From Clostridia bacterium (GTDB lineage: Bacteria; Bacillota; Sulfobacillia; SLMV01): a stretch of DNA of 18,736 nt. The stretch lies in the NCBI GenBank assembly GCA_003554565.1, contig PWGR01000209.1, forward strand, positions 1 to 18,736. The letters run 5' to 3'. Numbering within the stretch: position 1 is the first letter of the stretch; every line of letters begins with the position of its first letter. Both the position numbers and the translations under genes were made by a program. The notes beneath the pieces are model-generated. The model searched no databases and had not been told where the DNA came from. It saw only the letters and a list, made by a program, of their open reading frames with translations. Below are positions 1-7,835 of the stretch, piece after piece.

Positions 1-30
1 CACTGCCAGTCTCGCACGAAGGCTCCGCAT
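1..30 (-). CDS. walK: Start of probable sensor histidine kinase WalK (partial, cut by window edge)
   Basis: Only the first ten codons are in the window (MRSLRARLAV), beginning with an ATG whose complement is at 28-30. A strong ribosome site, GGGGGAGGA, lies about 5 nt upstream on the minus strand. A basic start followed by the beginning of a hydrophobic stretch fits the first membrane helix of a sensor kinase. The identification rests on position: in Firmicutes the gene directly after walR is almost always walK, the membrane kinase that phosphorylates WalR. The sequence itself is too short to prove the family; any gene could start here. The gap to walR is 75 nt and contains a GC-rich hairpin. 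Confidence 0.55.
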   Translation of the reverse strand, partial: MRSLRARLAV

Positions 31-76
31 GCTCTCCTCCCCCGGAGGTCATCGATGAAACGGTGCTGTGACTGTC

Positions 77-94
77 CCCGCGCGGTGGCGCGGG
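77..94 (-). other. GC-rich hairpin between walR and walK
   Basis: A perfect 7-bp inverted repeat (CCCGCGC / GCGCGGG) encloses the 4-nt loop GGTG. It lies 11 nt after the walR stop and about 47 nt before the walK start. No T-run follows on either strand, so it is not a standard terminator. It could stabilise the upstream mRNA or lower walK expression relative to walR; this is inference. Confidence 0.4.
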
Positions 95-105
95 AGCATC
101 ATAAT

Positions 106-795
106 TCACCCGGTCACAAATATGTATCCAACACCACGCCGGGTAACAACGAGAGACGGATCCGAGGGGTCGGTCTCCACCTTCTCACGCAGACGCCGTA
201 CCGTCACGTCCACGGTGCGAACATCGCCGTAGTACTGGTACCCCCAGACCTCCTCGAGAAGCTGTTTCCTCGTCACAACCTTACCCTCACGTTCCGCGAG
301 GTAGGTGAGCAGTTCAAATTCCCGACGTGTAAGACCGGCATCTTCCCCATCGACAAACGCCTGATAACGGTCTCTGTCTATCCGCAGATGCCCACAGTCA
401 AGAACGTTTGAGGTCGCAGACGAAACCTGTTCATTGTAACGCCGCAGGTGCGCGCGTACGCGAGCCATTACCTCCTTGGGACTGAACGGCTTTGTGATGT
501 AATCATCGGCTCCCGCGTCCAGTCCCTGCACGACGTCCTCCTCTTCATCCTTCGCGGTGAGCATCAGTACCGGGACCGCACTGTCCTTCCGTATCATCTC
601 ACACACTTCTATCCCGCCCCGGTGCGGCAGCATGATATCCAGCAGCACGAGATCGGGCTCTCGCTCGCGAAAGGCACGCACGGCCTCCTCGCCATCATAG
701 GCGGACACCGTCTCAAACCCAGCATTCTTCAGGTTGTACTCCAGAATGTCCGCAATGGGTTTTTCGTCATCAACAACGAGTATGGTCTGCGACAT
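106..795 (-). CDS. walR: Two-component response regulator WalR (OmpR/PhoB family)
   Basis: A 229-residue DNA-binding response regulator. The receiver domain covers about residues 4-115: acidic pocket D9/D10, phospho-acceptor D53 in LLDIMLP, T80 and K102 in the TKPF motif. A winged-helix OmpR-type domain follows (about 130-227), ending in the recognition-helix region DVRTVDVTVRRLREK and RRGVGY. The opening VVDDEKPIADILEYNL and the WGY-Y-GDVRTVDV segment match what I know of Bacillus WalR (YycF) closely. The start is the ATG behind GAGAGGAGAAACCTCGG; an upstream in-frame extension is not family-like. With WalK it controls wall metabolism and peptidoglycan hydrolases and is usually essential in Firmicutes. 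PhoB is the main alternative, but the sequence and neighbours favour WalR. Confidence 0.9.
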   Translation of the reverse strand: MSQTILVVDDEKPIADILEYNLKNAGFETVSAYDGEEAVRAFREREPDLVLLDIMLPHRGGIEVCEMIRKDSAVPVLMLTAKDEEEDVVQGLDAGADDYITKPFSPKEVMARVRAHLRRYNEQVSSATSNVLDCGHLRIDRDRYQAFVDGEDAGLTRREFELLTYLAEREGKVVTRKQLLEEVWGYQYYGDVRTVDVTVRRLREKVETDPSDPSLVVTRRGVGYIFVTG

Positions 796-1116
796 CCGAG
801 GTTTCTCCTCTCTCACAAACAAAGGTTGCCCGTTTCCTGAGTAATTCGGCTGAGAGCATCGAAAAACCTGCAGAAGGCCCATCCATTCAATCTGGGAACG
901 TCTGCCGCAGCGAGACCCCACCCCTCTGGCGCCTACATCGTATTGCATCGCCGGAGACTGTCGCAAGCACTGTCCCCGAAGCCTGCAGGCACCCTCCTGC
1001 CCACTCCCCGGCACCCTCCTGCCCACAACGGAGCAAGGCTCATTTTCTGGTGCCAATGCACAGGAGAATCTACTTCGGTTCCCCGGACCTGACGAGTCGC
1101 CATTCGCTGCCCGTAC
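796..1116. other. Intergenic region between capA-like gene and walR
   Basis: About 320 bp without a convincing gene. It should hold the walR promoter. On the minus strand the best pair I see is TTGCGA, 18 nt, TACGAT around 935-964, which is only a weak match. A 17-bp sequence (GGCACCCTCCTGCCCAC) occurs twice, at 988-1004 and 1010-1026, just beside the palindrome GCCTGCAGGC (981-990). Each repeat can fold as a small GGCA/TGCC hairpin. There is no T-run, so this is not a clear terminator for the upstream operon. Confidence 0.4.
988..1026. repeat. Tandem 17-bp direct repeat (2 copies, period 22)
   Basis: GGCACCCTCCTGCCCAC is found identically at 988-1004 and 1010-1026, separated by TCCCC. It lies between the capA-like stop and the walR start. 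Each unit is partly self-complementary (GGCA...TGCC). Function unknown; it could be a binding site pair for a regulator or a simple duplication. Confidence 0.6.
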
Positions 1117-3126
1117 TCATTCGTGCAGATCCAGCCGCAGGATATCATCATGGCGGTGAAGTCCGGTGCCCCATTGTCTGGATATTTCTTTGAGGTAATC
1201 AAAGATAGATTCGATTTCAGCCCCCCCGGCCGGTGCGGGCTGACCATCTGTTATCCGGTAGGGCAGCATCTGCATCTCAGCCGGGCGCAGGCGCGATTCA
1301 TCCTCGGGATCGAAAGTCCAGTAAAGACGAGCTATCACCGATTCTGTTCGCCGCAGGGCGGTCTGATCAAAAATGAAGTTGCCGAGGCTGTGCAGGATGG
1401 GGCGCCCATCAACAACGTTGACGCACTGCAGTACGTGCGGGTGATGCCCGAGGACCGCATCGGCTCCGGCTGCGATAAGCTCCTCACCCAACGCACTGTG
1501 ACCACCCGGGGGATGGGGAACATATTCATCGCCCCAATGTACGGAGACAAGCAGGGCATCTGCATCGTCCCGATATTGCTTCACATCATCGAGCATACGG
1601 CTGCGATCAAGAGGTGCCACCCCGGGCAGATCCTCGCCCGCCGCGAAGGTCTCCCGGTGATTCCAGTCCCAGAAGATGTCGGCAAACTCTGTATAGCCCA
1701 GAAAGGCCATACGTACGCCCCTGCCCTCCCAAAACAGGGGAAGATGAGCCTCGTCCTCGTCCTGCCCTCCTCCGAAGGCCAGGATTCCCCACTGCCGCAG
1801 GTGCTCAAAGGTCTCCGTGAAGGCGGGGCGCCCGTAGTCCAGTGAGTGGTTATTTGCAAAGTTTACGACATCAACCCCGGCACGGTGCAGGGCCGCGGCA
1901 TTCCTGGGATCGGCCCGGAACCAGATTCCCTTCCCGGGAAGCGGCTCTCCCGATTCCGCCAGGGGGGATTCCAGGTTGATGAAGGTGAGATCACCGGCGC
2001 GAAAGACAGGTGCAGCATGCTTGAAGGGGTGATCGAATCCACGCTCGTCAATGACAGTTTGCACACCCCTGTCGAGCATCACGTCCCCGACGGCATGCAG
2101 TTTTACGGACACATCTGCATCGAATTCCGGCATCTGATCACTCAACCGGTTCACCGGGGCCCTTAAGGGAGTAGTGCGATGGGGTTCGGCGTCAGGTGCC
2201 CGGAGCTCCAGGTAGGCAATCTCAGGGATGTTCCCGGCAGCCGCGCGCACGCAGTCAAGCGCAATTTGCGACCACGTGGAATCTCCTTTCCACCAGGCCA
2301 GATCAAACTCGGCGACTATCTCGCCGGACTCGGGAGAAAACGTCATCTCCGGGAGGGCCGTCTCCTCCGGCACCGGCCAGCCACGGCCTTGATCGGGATC
2401 CCAGCGCTGGGTCAGGAGATACTCAAATAGATGGCCCAGCCGCTTCACATCGTCGCCCCGAAGCGGCACGGACATCCTCTCCAGGATAACCCGGTCTGGA
2501 GCACGCGGCACCTCCCGCGCAAGGTAGATGAAGTCAGACTCACCCGGTTCCTCGCGCGATGACACGAGTTCTGAAAACGCAATCTCCACAAAGGGAGGAT
2601 CGTCGTCATCGCCCGCGGGGAGGATGCGCGTGGGTAGCAGAACATTGCGCACTCCGTGATCGTTGTCGTCCGAAACACCGTGCAGGGCCCTCCGCACTGA
2701 CTCCTGGAGCAAATCCCAGTGCTCCGGGCCGGAATCACCCCGCAGATGCACCGATAGATCAACGCCGCGCTCAAACACTCGAATCTGCGGGGCATCACCC
2801 TCGCCTGCTTCCTCCAGCAGGAAGTGGTGTAGCGCAACAGCGGAGGAAAGTGCCGGGTACCATATGGCGGTACCTGCGAAGTCATGCACCCCAACCTCCA
2901 CGAGACCACCCCCGGGAAGAACGGCACCTGCTTTCCGGTCATTATCCCGCTCCCTCATCCCCCCGTACTCAACCGAAGGCAGAGACTCATAATAGTCATC
3001 CTGGACGAGGGCAGGTTCGGCGGGGTCCTGTGTGGCGGACATAAGCTGTAACCCGCCGGCGGCAATTCCAATCAGAAATGCTGCGACCAGGGCCGCCGGC
3101 AGCAATTTATTATTAGCTCTCAGCAT
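1117..3126 (-). CDS. Exported CapA-family (PGA_cap) protein with GerMN-like N-terminal half
   Basis: A 669-residue protein with an N-terminal membrane/signal segment (residues 8-30). The C-terminal part (about 342-600) is a CapA-type calcineurin-like domain, with the family signatures GDVMLDRGV (347), NLESPLA (384), NNHSLDYG (425), VHWGDEY (529), GHHPHVLQ (560) and LHSLGNFIFDQ (578). CapA proteins take part in poly-gamma-glutamate production or export, but many Firmicutes homologues stand alone without capB or capC, as here. Residues about 65-310 are less clear; 175-310 resembles a GerMN domain (known from GerM and LpqB), possibly with a degenerate copy before it. The start ATG follows GGGTGAGC. 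Only 16 nt separate it from the upstream M23 gene, so they are probably co-transcribed. The exact substrate is unknown. Confidence 0.8.
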   Translation of the reverse strand: MLRANNKLLPAALVAAFLIGIAAGGLQLMSATQDPAEPALVQDDYYESLPSVEYGGMRERDNDRKAGAVLPGGGLVEVGVHDFAGTAIWYPALSSAVALHHFLLEEAGEGDAPQIRVFERGVDLSVHLRGDSGPEHWDLLQESVRRALHGVSDDNDHGVRNVLLPTRILPAGDDDDPPFVEIAFSELVSSREEPGESDFIYLAREVPRAPDRVILERMSVPLRGDDVKRLGHLFEYLLTQRWDPDQGRGWPVPEETALPEMTFSPESGEIVAEFDLAWWKGDSTWSQIALDCVRAAAGNIPEIAYLELRAPDAEPHRTTPLRAPVNRLSDQMPEFDADVSVKLHAVGDVMLDRGVQTVIDERGFDHPFKHAAPVFRAGDLTFINLESPLAESGEPLPGKGIWFRADPRNAAALHRAGVDVVNFANNHSLDYGRPAFTETFEHLRQWGILAFGGGQDEDEAHLPLFWEGRGVRMAFLGYTEFADIFWDWNHRETFAAGEDLPGVAPLDRSRMLDDVKQYRDDADALLVSVHWGDEYVPHPPGGHSALGEELIAAGADAVLGHHPHVLQCVNVVDGRPILHSLGNFIFDQTALRRTESVIARLYWTFDPEDESRLRPAEMQMLPYRITDGQPAPAGGAEIESIFDYLKEISRQWGTGLHRHDDILRLDLHE

Positions 3127-3142
3127 GGAAGCTCACCCACGA

Positions 3143-4537
3143 TCAGTCTTGGAAGAAATTCAGGGGATTTTGCGGCTCGCCGTTGACATGTATCTCGAAA
3201 TGAAGGTGCGGACCAGTTGAACGGCCGGTATTGCCAGAATAACCTATCACCTGTCCCTGTTCGACGACATCACCCGTGGAGACAGCCAGTCGGCTAAGGT
3301 GGGCATAGACAGTGACGTATTCGCCCTCTCCATGGTCGATCTTGATCTTGATGCCGTACGCCCCGGAACTGCCCGCACTTGTGACCATCCCGCAGTCGGC
3401 CGCCTTTACGGGCGTTCCGATGGGCATTGCCAGGTCAATACCGGAGTGGAATCCGGTTCGCCGCCAGCCAAAACCGGAGGTCAGCTGCCCGGAGGCCGGA
3501 AGAATGAAGCGGCCTGACCCATACTGTGGGACAGCCTTCGTCCCGGTCACAACTATGTGAGTCACCGGTTCCGAGAGTTGTTCCTCATCAATTGTCTCCC
3601 GGGAGACCTCGCGCCCATCCTCTCTGTGAATCCTGACTGTGACCCGTATTTCTCCCGGACTGCCCGCCTGAACCACCCGGCGCTCCCAGGGCCACATATC
3701 ATCATCATGTCTGGTCTCAACAGCGTGCGGTACGTGCCGTATGTACCAGTATTCCTCCTCACTGTTGATCGTCACGTAAGGGTCGGCCACGACCAGCTCC
3801 ACCTCATCCCCAGGATGTAGGCGGGAAAGGTCCTCGACCGGGTTGGCCTTCTCCAGGTCGGCCATGCTCAGATCCGCCGCCTGGGCAATTCCCCAGGCCG
3901 TCTCCCCCTGCTGCACTTGATGCACTTCAGTTCGATCTGTTCCACGCATAAGTATTTCTGCTGCCTCCCCTTCTGCCATGAGGCTGTCGGGGTCGGCGGG
4001 CATGGAAACCAGGCGAATATTCTGGGCAAATTCGCTCGCGAGCACCTCTGTCTTGTCGTCTGCCTCAAGGGAGTCAATGTAGTTTTCCTTCACACGCTGC
4101 AGGACAGACTCCGCCCCCTCCTCATTGCGGAGGATCACCGCGACCTCCCCGTCAATCTCGATTCCGGCGGCCCGGGTGACGAACGTCAGACGGTCCTGAA
4201 TCTCCCGCGCAAGCTGGGGCACCGGGGTGGCGCTGGGGGGGGTTGATCTGGACCACTTCTCCATCCGCAGCTGCTGCTTTGGACTCACCTGAAACTCGGA
4301 GCGTGATTGCTGACTCCAGAGGTACTCGTCGGTTACATCCTGGATCTCACCGGGCGAAATTGTGTACCCGAGGAACTCTTCATCCAGGTAGACGGCGTAG
4401 TACTCGTTTTCTTCTTCCTCCTTCAGAGTTTCTTCCGGTTCTTCAGTCGTAAATCCGGGCACGAGAACCACGGCGATGGTCAATCCCATCACCACAGCCA
4501 CAATGACTACCGCACGCCGGATTTTGTCACTGAACAT
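3143..4537 (-). CDS. Membrane-anchored LysM-G5-M23 peptidase
   Basis: A 464-residue wall enzyme. The N-terminal membrane segment (9-27) is followed by an acidic linker (33-45, rich in Glu), a region without a recognised fold (46-200), a LysM domain (about 204-250), a G5 domain (about 262-334, with the GSPGE and NG-EVSRE-type pattern ending in VVTGTK) and a C-terminal M23 domain (340-464). The M23 zinc ligands are intact: H364 and D368 in FHSGIDLA and H446 in PHLHFE; H413 in YAHLS is the expected catalytic histidine. LysM and G5 bind peptidoglycan or GlcNAc polymers; M23 enzymes cut peptide cross-links. The ATG is preceded by GGGAGG about 10 nt away. It lies 39 nt after another LysM-M23 gene and 16 nt before the CapA-like gene. 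Confidence 0.9.
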   Translation of the reverse strand: MFSDKIRRAVVIVAVVMGLTIAVVLVPGFTTEEPEETLKEEEENEYYAVYLDEEFLGYTISPGEIQDVTDEYLWSQQSRSEFQVSPKQQLRMEKWSRSTPPSATPVPQLAREIQDRLTFVTRAAGIEIDGEVAVILRNEEGAESVLQRVKENYIDSLEADDKTEVLASEFAQNIRLVSMPADPDSLMAEGEAAEILMRGTDRTEVHQVQQGETAWGIAQAADLSMADLEKANPVEDLSRLHPGDEVELVVADPYVTINSEEEYWYIRHVPHAVETRHDDDMWPWERRVVQAGSPGEIRVTVRIHREDGREVSRETIDEEQLSEPVTHIVVTGTKAVPQYGSGRFILPASGQLTSGFGWRRTGFHSGIDLAMPIGTPVKAADCGMVTSAGSSGAYGIKIKIDHGEGEYVTVYAHLSRLAVSTGDVVEQGQVIGYSGNTGRSTGPHLHFEIHVNGEPQNPLNFFQD

Positions 4538-4576
4538 GCCCCACAGCCTCCCAGCTCAACCTCAATGCAACGCTCA

Positions 4577-5545
4577 TCATGGCAAATAATCGAGCGGATT
4601 CCGGGGGTCGTCATGAACGCGAATCTCAAAGTGCAGGTGCGGCCCAGTGCTCCGCCCCGTGGTTCCGACGTGGCCGATCACCTGTCCCCGATCCACCAAC
4701 TGGCCGGCGCCCACACTCATACTGGACAGGTGGGCATACCAGCTCGTTTTCCCATCCCCGTGATCAAGTATGATGAGCTGCCCGTAACCACCCCGCCAGC
4801 CGGCAAAAGTAACTCTCCCGGCCCTGCTGGCCTCAATTGGTGTGCCGTGCGGGGCAGCGATGTCGATGCCGCTGTGCATCCGCCCCCAGCGGTAACCGAA
4901 ATATGAAGTTATGCGCCCCTGCAGTGGCCATTGGAACAGCTCCCCCCTCGCCGCCAGAACCGTATCTTGCTCCGGCCGCGCATGTGGCAAAATCAGTTCC
5001 TGGCCGACGCTCAGCTCGTCCCCCGGTCGCAGATGGTTGACTGCGATCAAGTCACGTGCATCTATCTGGTACCGCTCGGCGATGCCTTCCACTGTGTCGT
5101 CCGGGTCCGCCCGGTGCAGGAGGCCGGAAATGGTCAGCACCCGCACTGTCTCACCGGGCTGGAGACGATTCCAGTTTTCCATCTCGTTGATGACGGCGAG
5201 AGACTCGGGATCAGTGGAATACTCCGCCGCAATATCCCACATAGTGTCGCCAAGCTGAACCTCATACTCAATTATATGGGCCTGCAGCGGGGGCTCCAGC
5301 TCCTCATCACCGGAGGGAGGTGGGGGAATAAACAAGGGGGGCGGATCGCCGACCGCGTCGGAGTCCGGCGAGGCGACCGTCGGGGCGACGGGCATAAACG
5401 CCACCGGCGCGGCAACCAGCAAGCCGACCGTCACCAGGACAAAGAGACATCGTAACGGGATTTTCATCACACAGGTGCTGCTTGTTTCTGTCGGATCAGA
5501 GCCCTCAGTCAACTTGGCTGTGCACCTCGTTTCCAAATTTAGCAT
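4577..5545 (-). CDS. Exported double-LysM M23 peptidase
   Basis: A 322-residue wall enzyme. After a short N-terminal stretch and a hydrophobic helix (33-51) comes a proline-rich linker (68-88), two LysM repeats (about 93-137 and 143-187) and an M23 domain (205-322). Zinc ligands H224, D228 and H305 (MHSGIDIA, PHLHFE) and catalytic H272 (YAHLS) are all present, so it should be an active endopeptidase. I chose the ATG at 5545 because AGGTGGAG stands 8 nt before it. A later ATG at 5467 (MKIPLRCLF) would give a more ordinary signal peptide but lacks a clear ribosome site, and an earlier one at 5584 also lacks one. It is the first gene of the apparent wall operon, with a possible promoter upstream. 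Confidence 0.88.
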   Translation of the reverse strand: MLNLETRCTAKLTEGSDPTETSSTCVMKIPLRCLFVLVTVGLLVAAPVAFMPVAPTVASPDSDAVGDPPPLFIPPPPSGDEELEPPLQAHIIEYEVQLGDTMWDIAAEYSTDPESLAVINEMENWNRLQPGETVRVLTISGLLHRADPDDTVEGIAERYQIDARDLIAVNHLRPGDELSVGQELILPHARPEQDTVLAARGELFQWPLQGRITSYFGYRWGRMHSGIDIAAPHGTPIEASRAGRVTFAGWRGGYGQLIILDHGDGKTSWYAHLSSMSVGAGQLVDRGQVIGHVGTTGRSTGPHLHFEIRVHDDPRNPLDYLP

Positions 5546-5619
5546 CGATGCTCCACCTAACCCCAACAGGAACACCCAGAACATGACATCAGAGCGGTAG
5601 AGAAAACGAATGCTATCTC

Positions 5620-5628
5620 AATATAGCA
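5620..5628 (-). promoter_or_regulatory. Candidate extended -10 promoter for the wall-enzyme operon
   Basis: Read on the minus strand this is TGCTATATT: a TGn element directly before TATATT (-10 at 5620-5625). There is no good -35 at 17 nt. A small inverted repeat TGCTAT/ATAGCA (5611-5628) overlaps it. It lies about 75 nt before the chosen start of the double-LysM gene. The match is suggestive only. Confidence 0.3.
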
Positions 5629-5637
5629 AACTGGCCC

Positions 5638-5658
5638 CGTTGAGAAAAGCTCTCAACG
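5638..5658. other. 8-bp hairpin just after the M14 carboxypeptidase stop
   Basis: A perfect inverted repeat CGTTGAGA / TCTCAACG with a 5-nt loop begins 2 nt after the M14 stop codon (minus strand). No T-run follows on the minus strand, so any termination would be weak; mRNA 3'-end protection is an alternative. Confidence 0.4.
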
Positions 5659-5660
5659 TT

Positions 5661-7364
5661 TCAAAACTTCGCCGCCCTGCGGCTGGTCCCCCCTCGTTCG
5701 GAACGTATGAGCACCGCCACTTCGCAGCCCACAGCCGGCTCCAGCAGTCTCACCGTCCATTGCACCCTCTTGCGATGGGCATCATTTTCTCCAGAATCAA
5801 TTGGTTGTCTGTCGGGGCCGCCCCGGTACCCTCGCAGAAACCCGATTTCCGTCGTCTTCCGGCCAGTCAGGATTTCTGTCCCCTCCGGAAGCTGCAGATG
5901 TGCCACGTCCTCCCGTACCGCCTTTTGCTTGCGGGCCTGTGCGCTGATGCAGGTGTCGAGATAGCCCCGGTTGCTTACCAGAACCGAAACCAGACACTCG
6001 CCTCCGCCGAGGCGCTCAACCGTCAGCTCATCAATATGCACTTCGGGCAGGGCGAGGGCGAACATCAAAGGAAACTGTATATTCTTGTGACACTCGGCAG
6101 AGAGGAATGCGCGAGGGGGGTTCTGCCAGCATTCTTTTACATCCCATCCCCCAATCTCCACATGCCCGAGCTGTGGGTGCTCAAAAGAACGCCAGTCAAC
6201 GAAACCACGGGCCCCTAGATAGTGATCGTGATACCGGAGGATTTTTCGCTCGAGTTCCTGTCTCTTCGGCGCCGGCATTTTGTGCACCTGCATGGGATCC
6301 TCGTGGGTCTCCGGTGCCGCGCGACCCACAAGGTCCCAAAGCTCTGGAGTGAAGGCAAAGATTCCCTTGTGTTCCCAACACCAGTCGTCGAGAACACCAG
6401 ACCATATATCCCCGTAACAACAGACTACCGGGTATCCTGTCGCCTCCGTTCCCCAGCCCCCTATGGTTTCGTACATACGCATATCATCATCGCTGAAATC
6501 CTCGTCCTTTATGGTGCTGTGCGGGCGGAACAGCACGCCGCCGGTGGTATGATAGGCCAGTGCGCCCCCGATATTTGGGTGTTCGGATATGAACTGCACC
6601 AGGTTGCGCGTCTCCGGCTCAGAAAGCGGGTATGGACCGGCTCCATCGGCAGTCGGTCGATAGCCAGCCGGGAAGTTGCGGTTCAGATCCAGCCCGTAAC
6701 GGGTCTCGACCACCTCGAGGGGCAGCCGCGCATCACCGACCATATCCCCGTCCTCATCACGAATGACACCCTCACTGTACAGGTGGTAAAAGGGGCCCTC
6801 CAGATCATCCGGGCGCCGTTCAATCATGAGGCGTTGATCCTCAGGATCAATTTTCCATGATCCGCACTCATCATCACGCACGCGCATTATGAGAACTCTT
6901 CCATCCCCATCAATATCTTCGGCCCTCAACCCAGGAGGATCGTAGTTGCGACGGTACTCAGGGAATGGGCGCACACTGCTTCTGAGGTGCTCGGGAGTGG
7001 TCAGGTATTTCTCTGCCCCATCCGGGTTGGCGCGCGGAATGATGTAAATGGTGCGGGACTCCAGGATCTTCTGCACGCGCGGGTCTACGCCCCGCGCATC
7101 CGTGAGGTAATTTATGAGATAGAGGCAGGTCATGGACGCAGTTACCTCGCCGGCATGTATATTGCCATCGACGTACAGGGCAGGCTTGGACTCCGGCCCG
7201 CCGGCCTCGCGGTCAGTCAAGGTGACGGCGACAACATCGCGGCCCTCGTAGCTGACACCGATGGTCTCAATCTCCACGAGGTGAGGATTGTCTGCCTCTA
7301 CGTCACTCAACCACTGCATCATCTCGTCATACGTGAGGTATCGATCAAACGCAAAATCGCCCAT
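5661..7364 (-). CDS. M14-family zinc carboxypeptidase
   Basis: A 567-residue metallocarboxypeptidase. The M14 catalytic set is complete: zinc ligands H70 and E73 in HAGE and H272 in AYHTTGG, substrate-binding N228-R229 in DLNRNFP, and the general base E341 in FTPELWD. An insert with a DxDxDG pattern (D150, D152, D154 in EDIDGDGR) looks like a calcium loop. About 150 C-terminal residues follow the catalytic domain and I do not recognise them. The chosen ATG has GGAGGG about 13 nt upstream; an earlier in-frame ATG would add 23 cysteine-rich residues without a ribosome site. No signal peptide is visible, unlike the exported enzymes downstream, so a cytoplasmic role in peptide turnover is as likely as wall recycling. 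The true substrate is unknown. Confidence 0.88.
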   Translation of the reverse strand: MGDFAFDRYLTYDEMMQWLSDVEADNPHLVEIETIGVSYEGRDVVAVTLTDREAGGPESKPALYVDGNIHAGEVTASMTCLYLINYLTDARGVDPRVQKILESRTIYIIPRANPDGAEKYLTTPEHLRSSVRPFPEYRRNYDPPGLRAEDIDGDGRVLIMRVRDDECGSWKIDPEDQRLMIERRPDDLEGPFYHLYSEGVIRDEDGDMVGDARLPLEVVETRYGLDLNRNFPAGYRPTADGAGPYPLSEPETRNLVQFISEHPNIGGALAYHTTGGVLFRPHSTIKDEDFSDDDMRMYETIGGWGTEATGYPVVCCYGDIWSGVLDDWCWEHKGIFAFTPELWDLVGRAAPETHEDPMQVHKMPAPKRQELERKILRYHDHYLGARGFVDWRSFEHPQLGHVEIGGWDVKECWQNPPRAFLSAECHKNIQFPLMFALALPEVHIDELTVERLGGGECLVSVLVSNRGYLDTCISAQARKQKAVREDVAHLQLPEGTEILTGRKTTEIGFLRGYRGGPDRQPIDSGENDAHRKRVQWTVRLLEPAVGCEVAVLIRSERGGTSRRAAKF

Positions 7365-7431
7365 CGCACCAGCCCACCCTCCGGTACAGCATCGCACATA
7401 TACATCGCACACTGCCATATATTCATCGCAC
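7362..7431 (-). repeat. Four copies of GTGCGATG upstream of and overlapping the M14 start
   Basis: On the minus strand the 8-mer GTGCGATG appears four times: complements at 7424-7431, 7403-7410, 7390-7397 and 7362-7369. The last contains the M14 start codon. Spacing is irregular (21, 13 and 28 nt), and the copies fall in different reading frames. They could be regulator sites, or mark past local duplication. Confidence 0.6.
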
Positions 7432-7467
7432 AAAGTGAAAATCCTGCCCTGCCCTCAGAATAGCAAT

Positions 7468-7487
7468 CGGCCACCAACAGGTGACCG
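7468..7487 (-). terminator. Hairpin after tRNA-Thr, possible weak terminator
   Basis: On the minus strand CGGTCACC, loop TGTT, GGTGGCCG gives an 8-bp RNA stem with one G-U pair, starting 3 nt after the encoded CCA end of tRNA-Thr. The sequence after it is only moderately T-rich (ATTGCTATTCT), so termination may be partial. It may instead help define the tRNA 3' end. Confidence 0.4.
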
Positions 7488-7490
7488 AAA

Positions 7491-7567
7491 TGGAGCTGGC
7501 GACGGGATTCGAACCCGTGAACCTGCCGCTTACGAGGCGGCCGCTCTACCAGCTGAGCTACGCCAGC
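7491..7567 (-). tRNA. tRNA-Thr (anticodon CGT)
   Basis: The minus strand reads as a full cloverleaf: acceptor GCTGGCG/CGCCAGC, D-arm with GCTCAGCTGGTAGAGC, anticodon stem GCCGC/GCGGC with loop CTCGTAA (anticodon CGT, reads ACG), T-arm ACGGG-TTCGAAT-CCCGT. The discriminator T and the CCA end are encoded (7491-7494). It is the last of three clustered tRNAs. Confidence 0.95.
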
Positions 7568-7578
7568 ACAAAAATGAT

Positions 7579-7653
7579 TGGAGCGAGAGACGGGATTCGA
7601 ACCCGCGGCCCTCGGCTTGGGAAGCCGATGTTCTACCCCTGAACTACTCTCGC
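7579..7653 (-). tRNA. tRNA-Gly (anticodon CCC)
   Basis: A complete cloverleaf on the minus strand: acceptor GCGAGAG/CTCTCGC, anticodon stem TCGGC/GCCGA with loop TTCCCAA (anticodon CCC, reads GGG), T-arm GCGGG-TTCGAAT-CCCGT, encoded TCCA end. It lies 11 nt upstream of tRNA-Thr. Confidence 0.95.
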
Positions 7654-7670
7654 TCTCTGAGTAATAAAAA

Positions 7671-7747
7671 TGGCGGAGGCGACGGGATTTGAACCCGCGA
7701 TCTCCGGCGTGACAGGCCGGCATGTTAAGCCGCTACACTACGCCTCC
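7671..7747 (-). tRNA. tRNA-Asp (anticodon GTC)
   Basis: A complete cloverleaf on the minus strand: acceptor GGAGGCG/CGCCTCC, anticodon stem CCGGC/GCCGG with loop CTGTCAC (anticodon GTC, reads GAC/GAT), T-arm GCGGG-TTCAAAT-CCCGT, discriminator G and encoded CCA. It is the first tRNA after the promoter at 7765-7793. Confidence 0.95.
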
Positions 7748-7764
7748 GCACCAATTTCATTTAC

Positions 7765-7793
7765 ATTTTAACATCAGCACCCATGCTGCACAA
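7765..7793 (-). promoter_or_regulatory. Promoter of the tRNA cluster
   Basis: Minus-strand TTGTGC (7788-7793) and TAAAAT (7765-7770) are separated by exactly 17 nt, and a TGn extension precedes the -10 element. Transcription would begin near 7758, about 10 nt before tRNA-Asp. It lies between the ytaF stop and the tRNAs, so the tRNAs need not depend on the upstream operon. Confidence 0.6.
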
Positions 7794-7835
7794 GGCGTTG
7801 GAACCACGTTCGGCTCATATGATATCTGGCCGTGT

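Noticed and set aside
7362..7431. Repeated 8-mers considered as a CRISPR array
   Set aside because: Units are too short, spacing is irregular and no cas gene is present.
7760..7773. A WalR-box-like sequence (TGTTAA...TGTAAA) before the tRNAs
   Set aside because: The half-sites are 2 nt apart rather than the known 5 nt, and the bases are better explained as the -10 region of the tRNA promoter.
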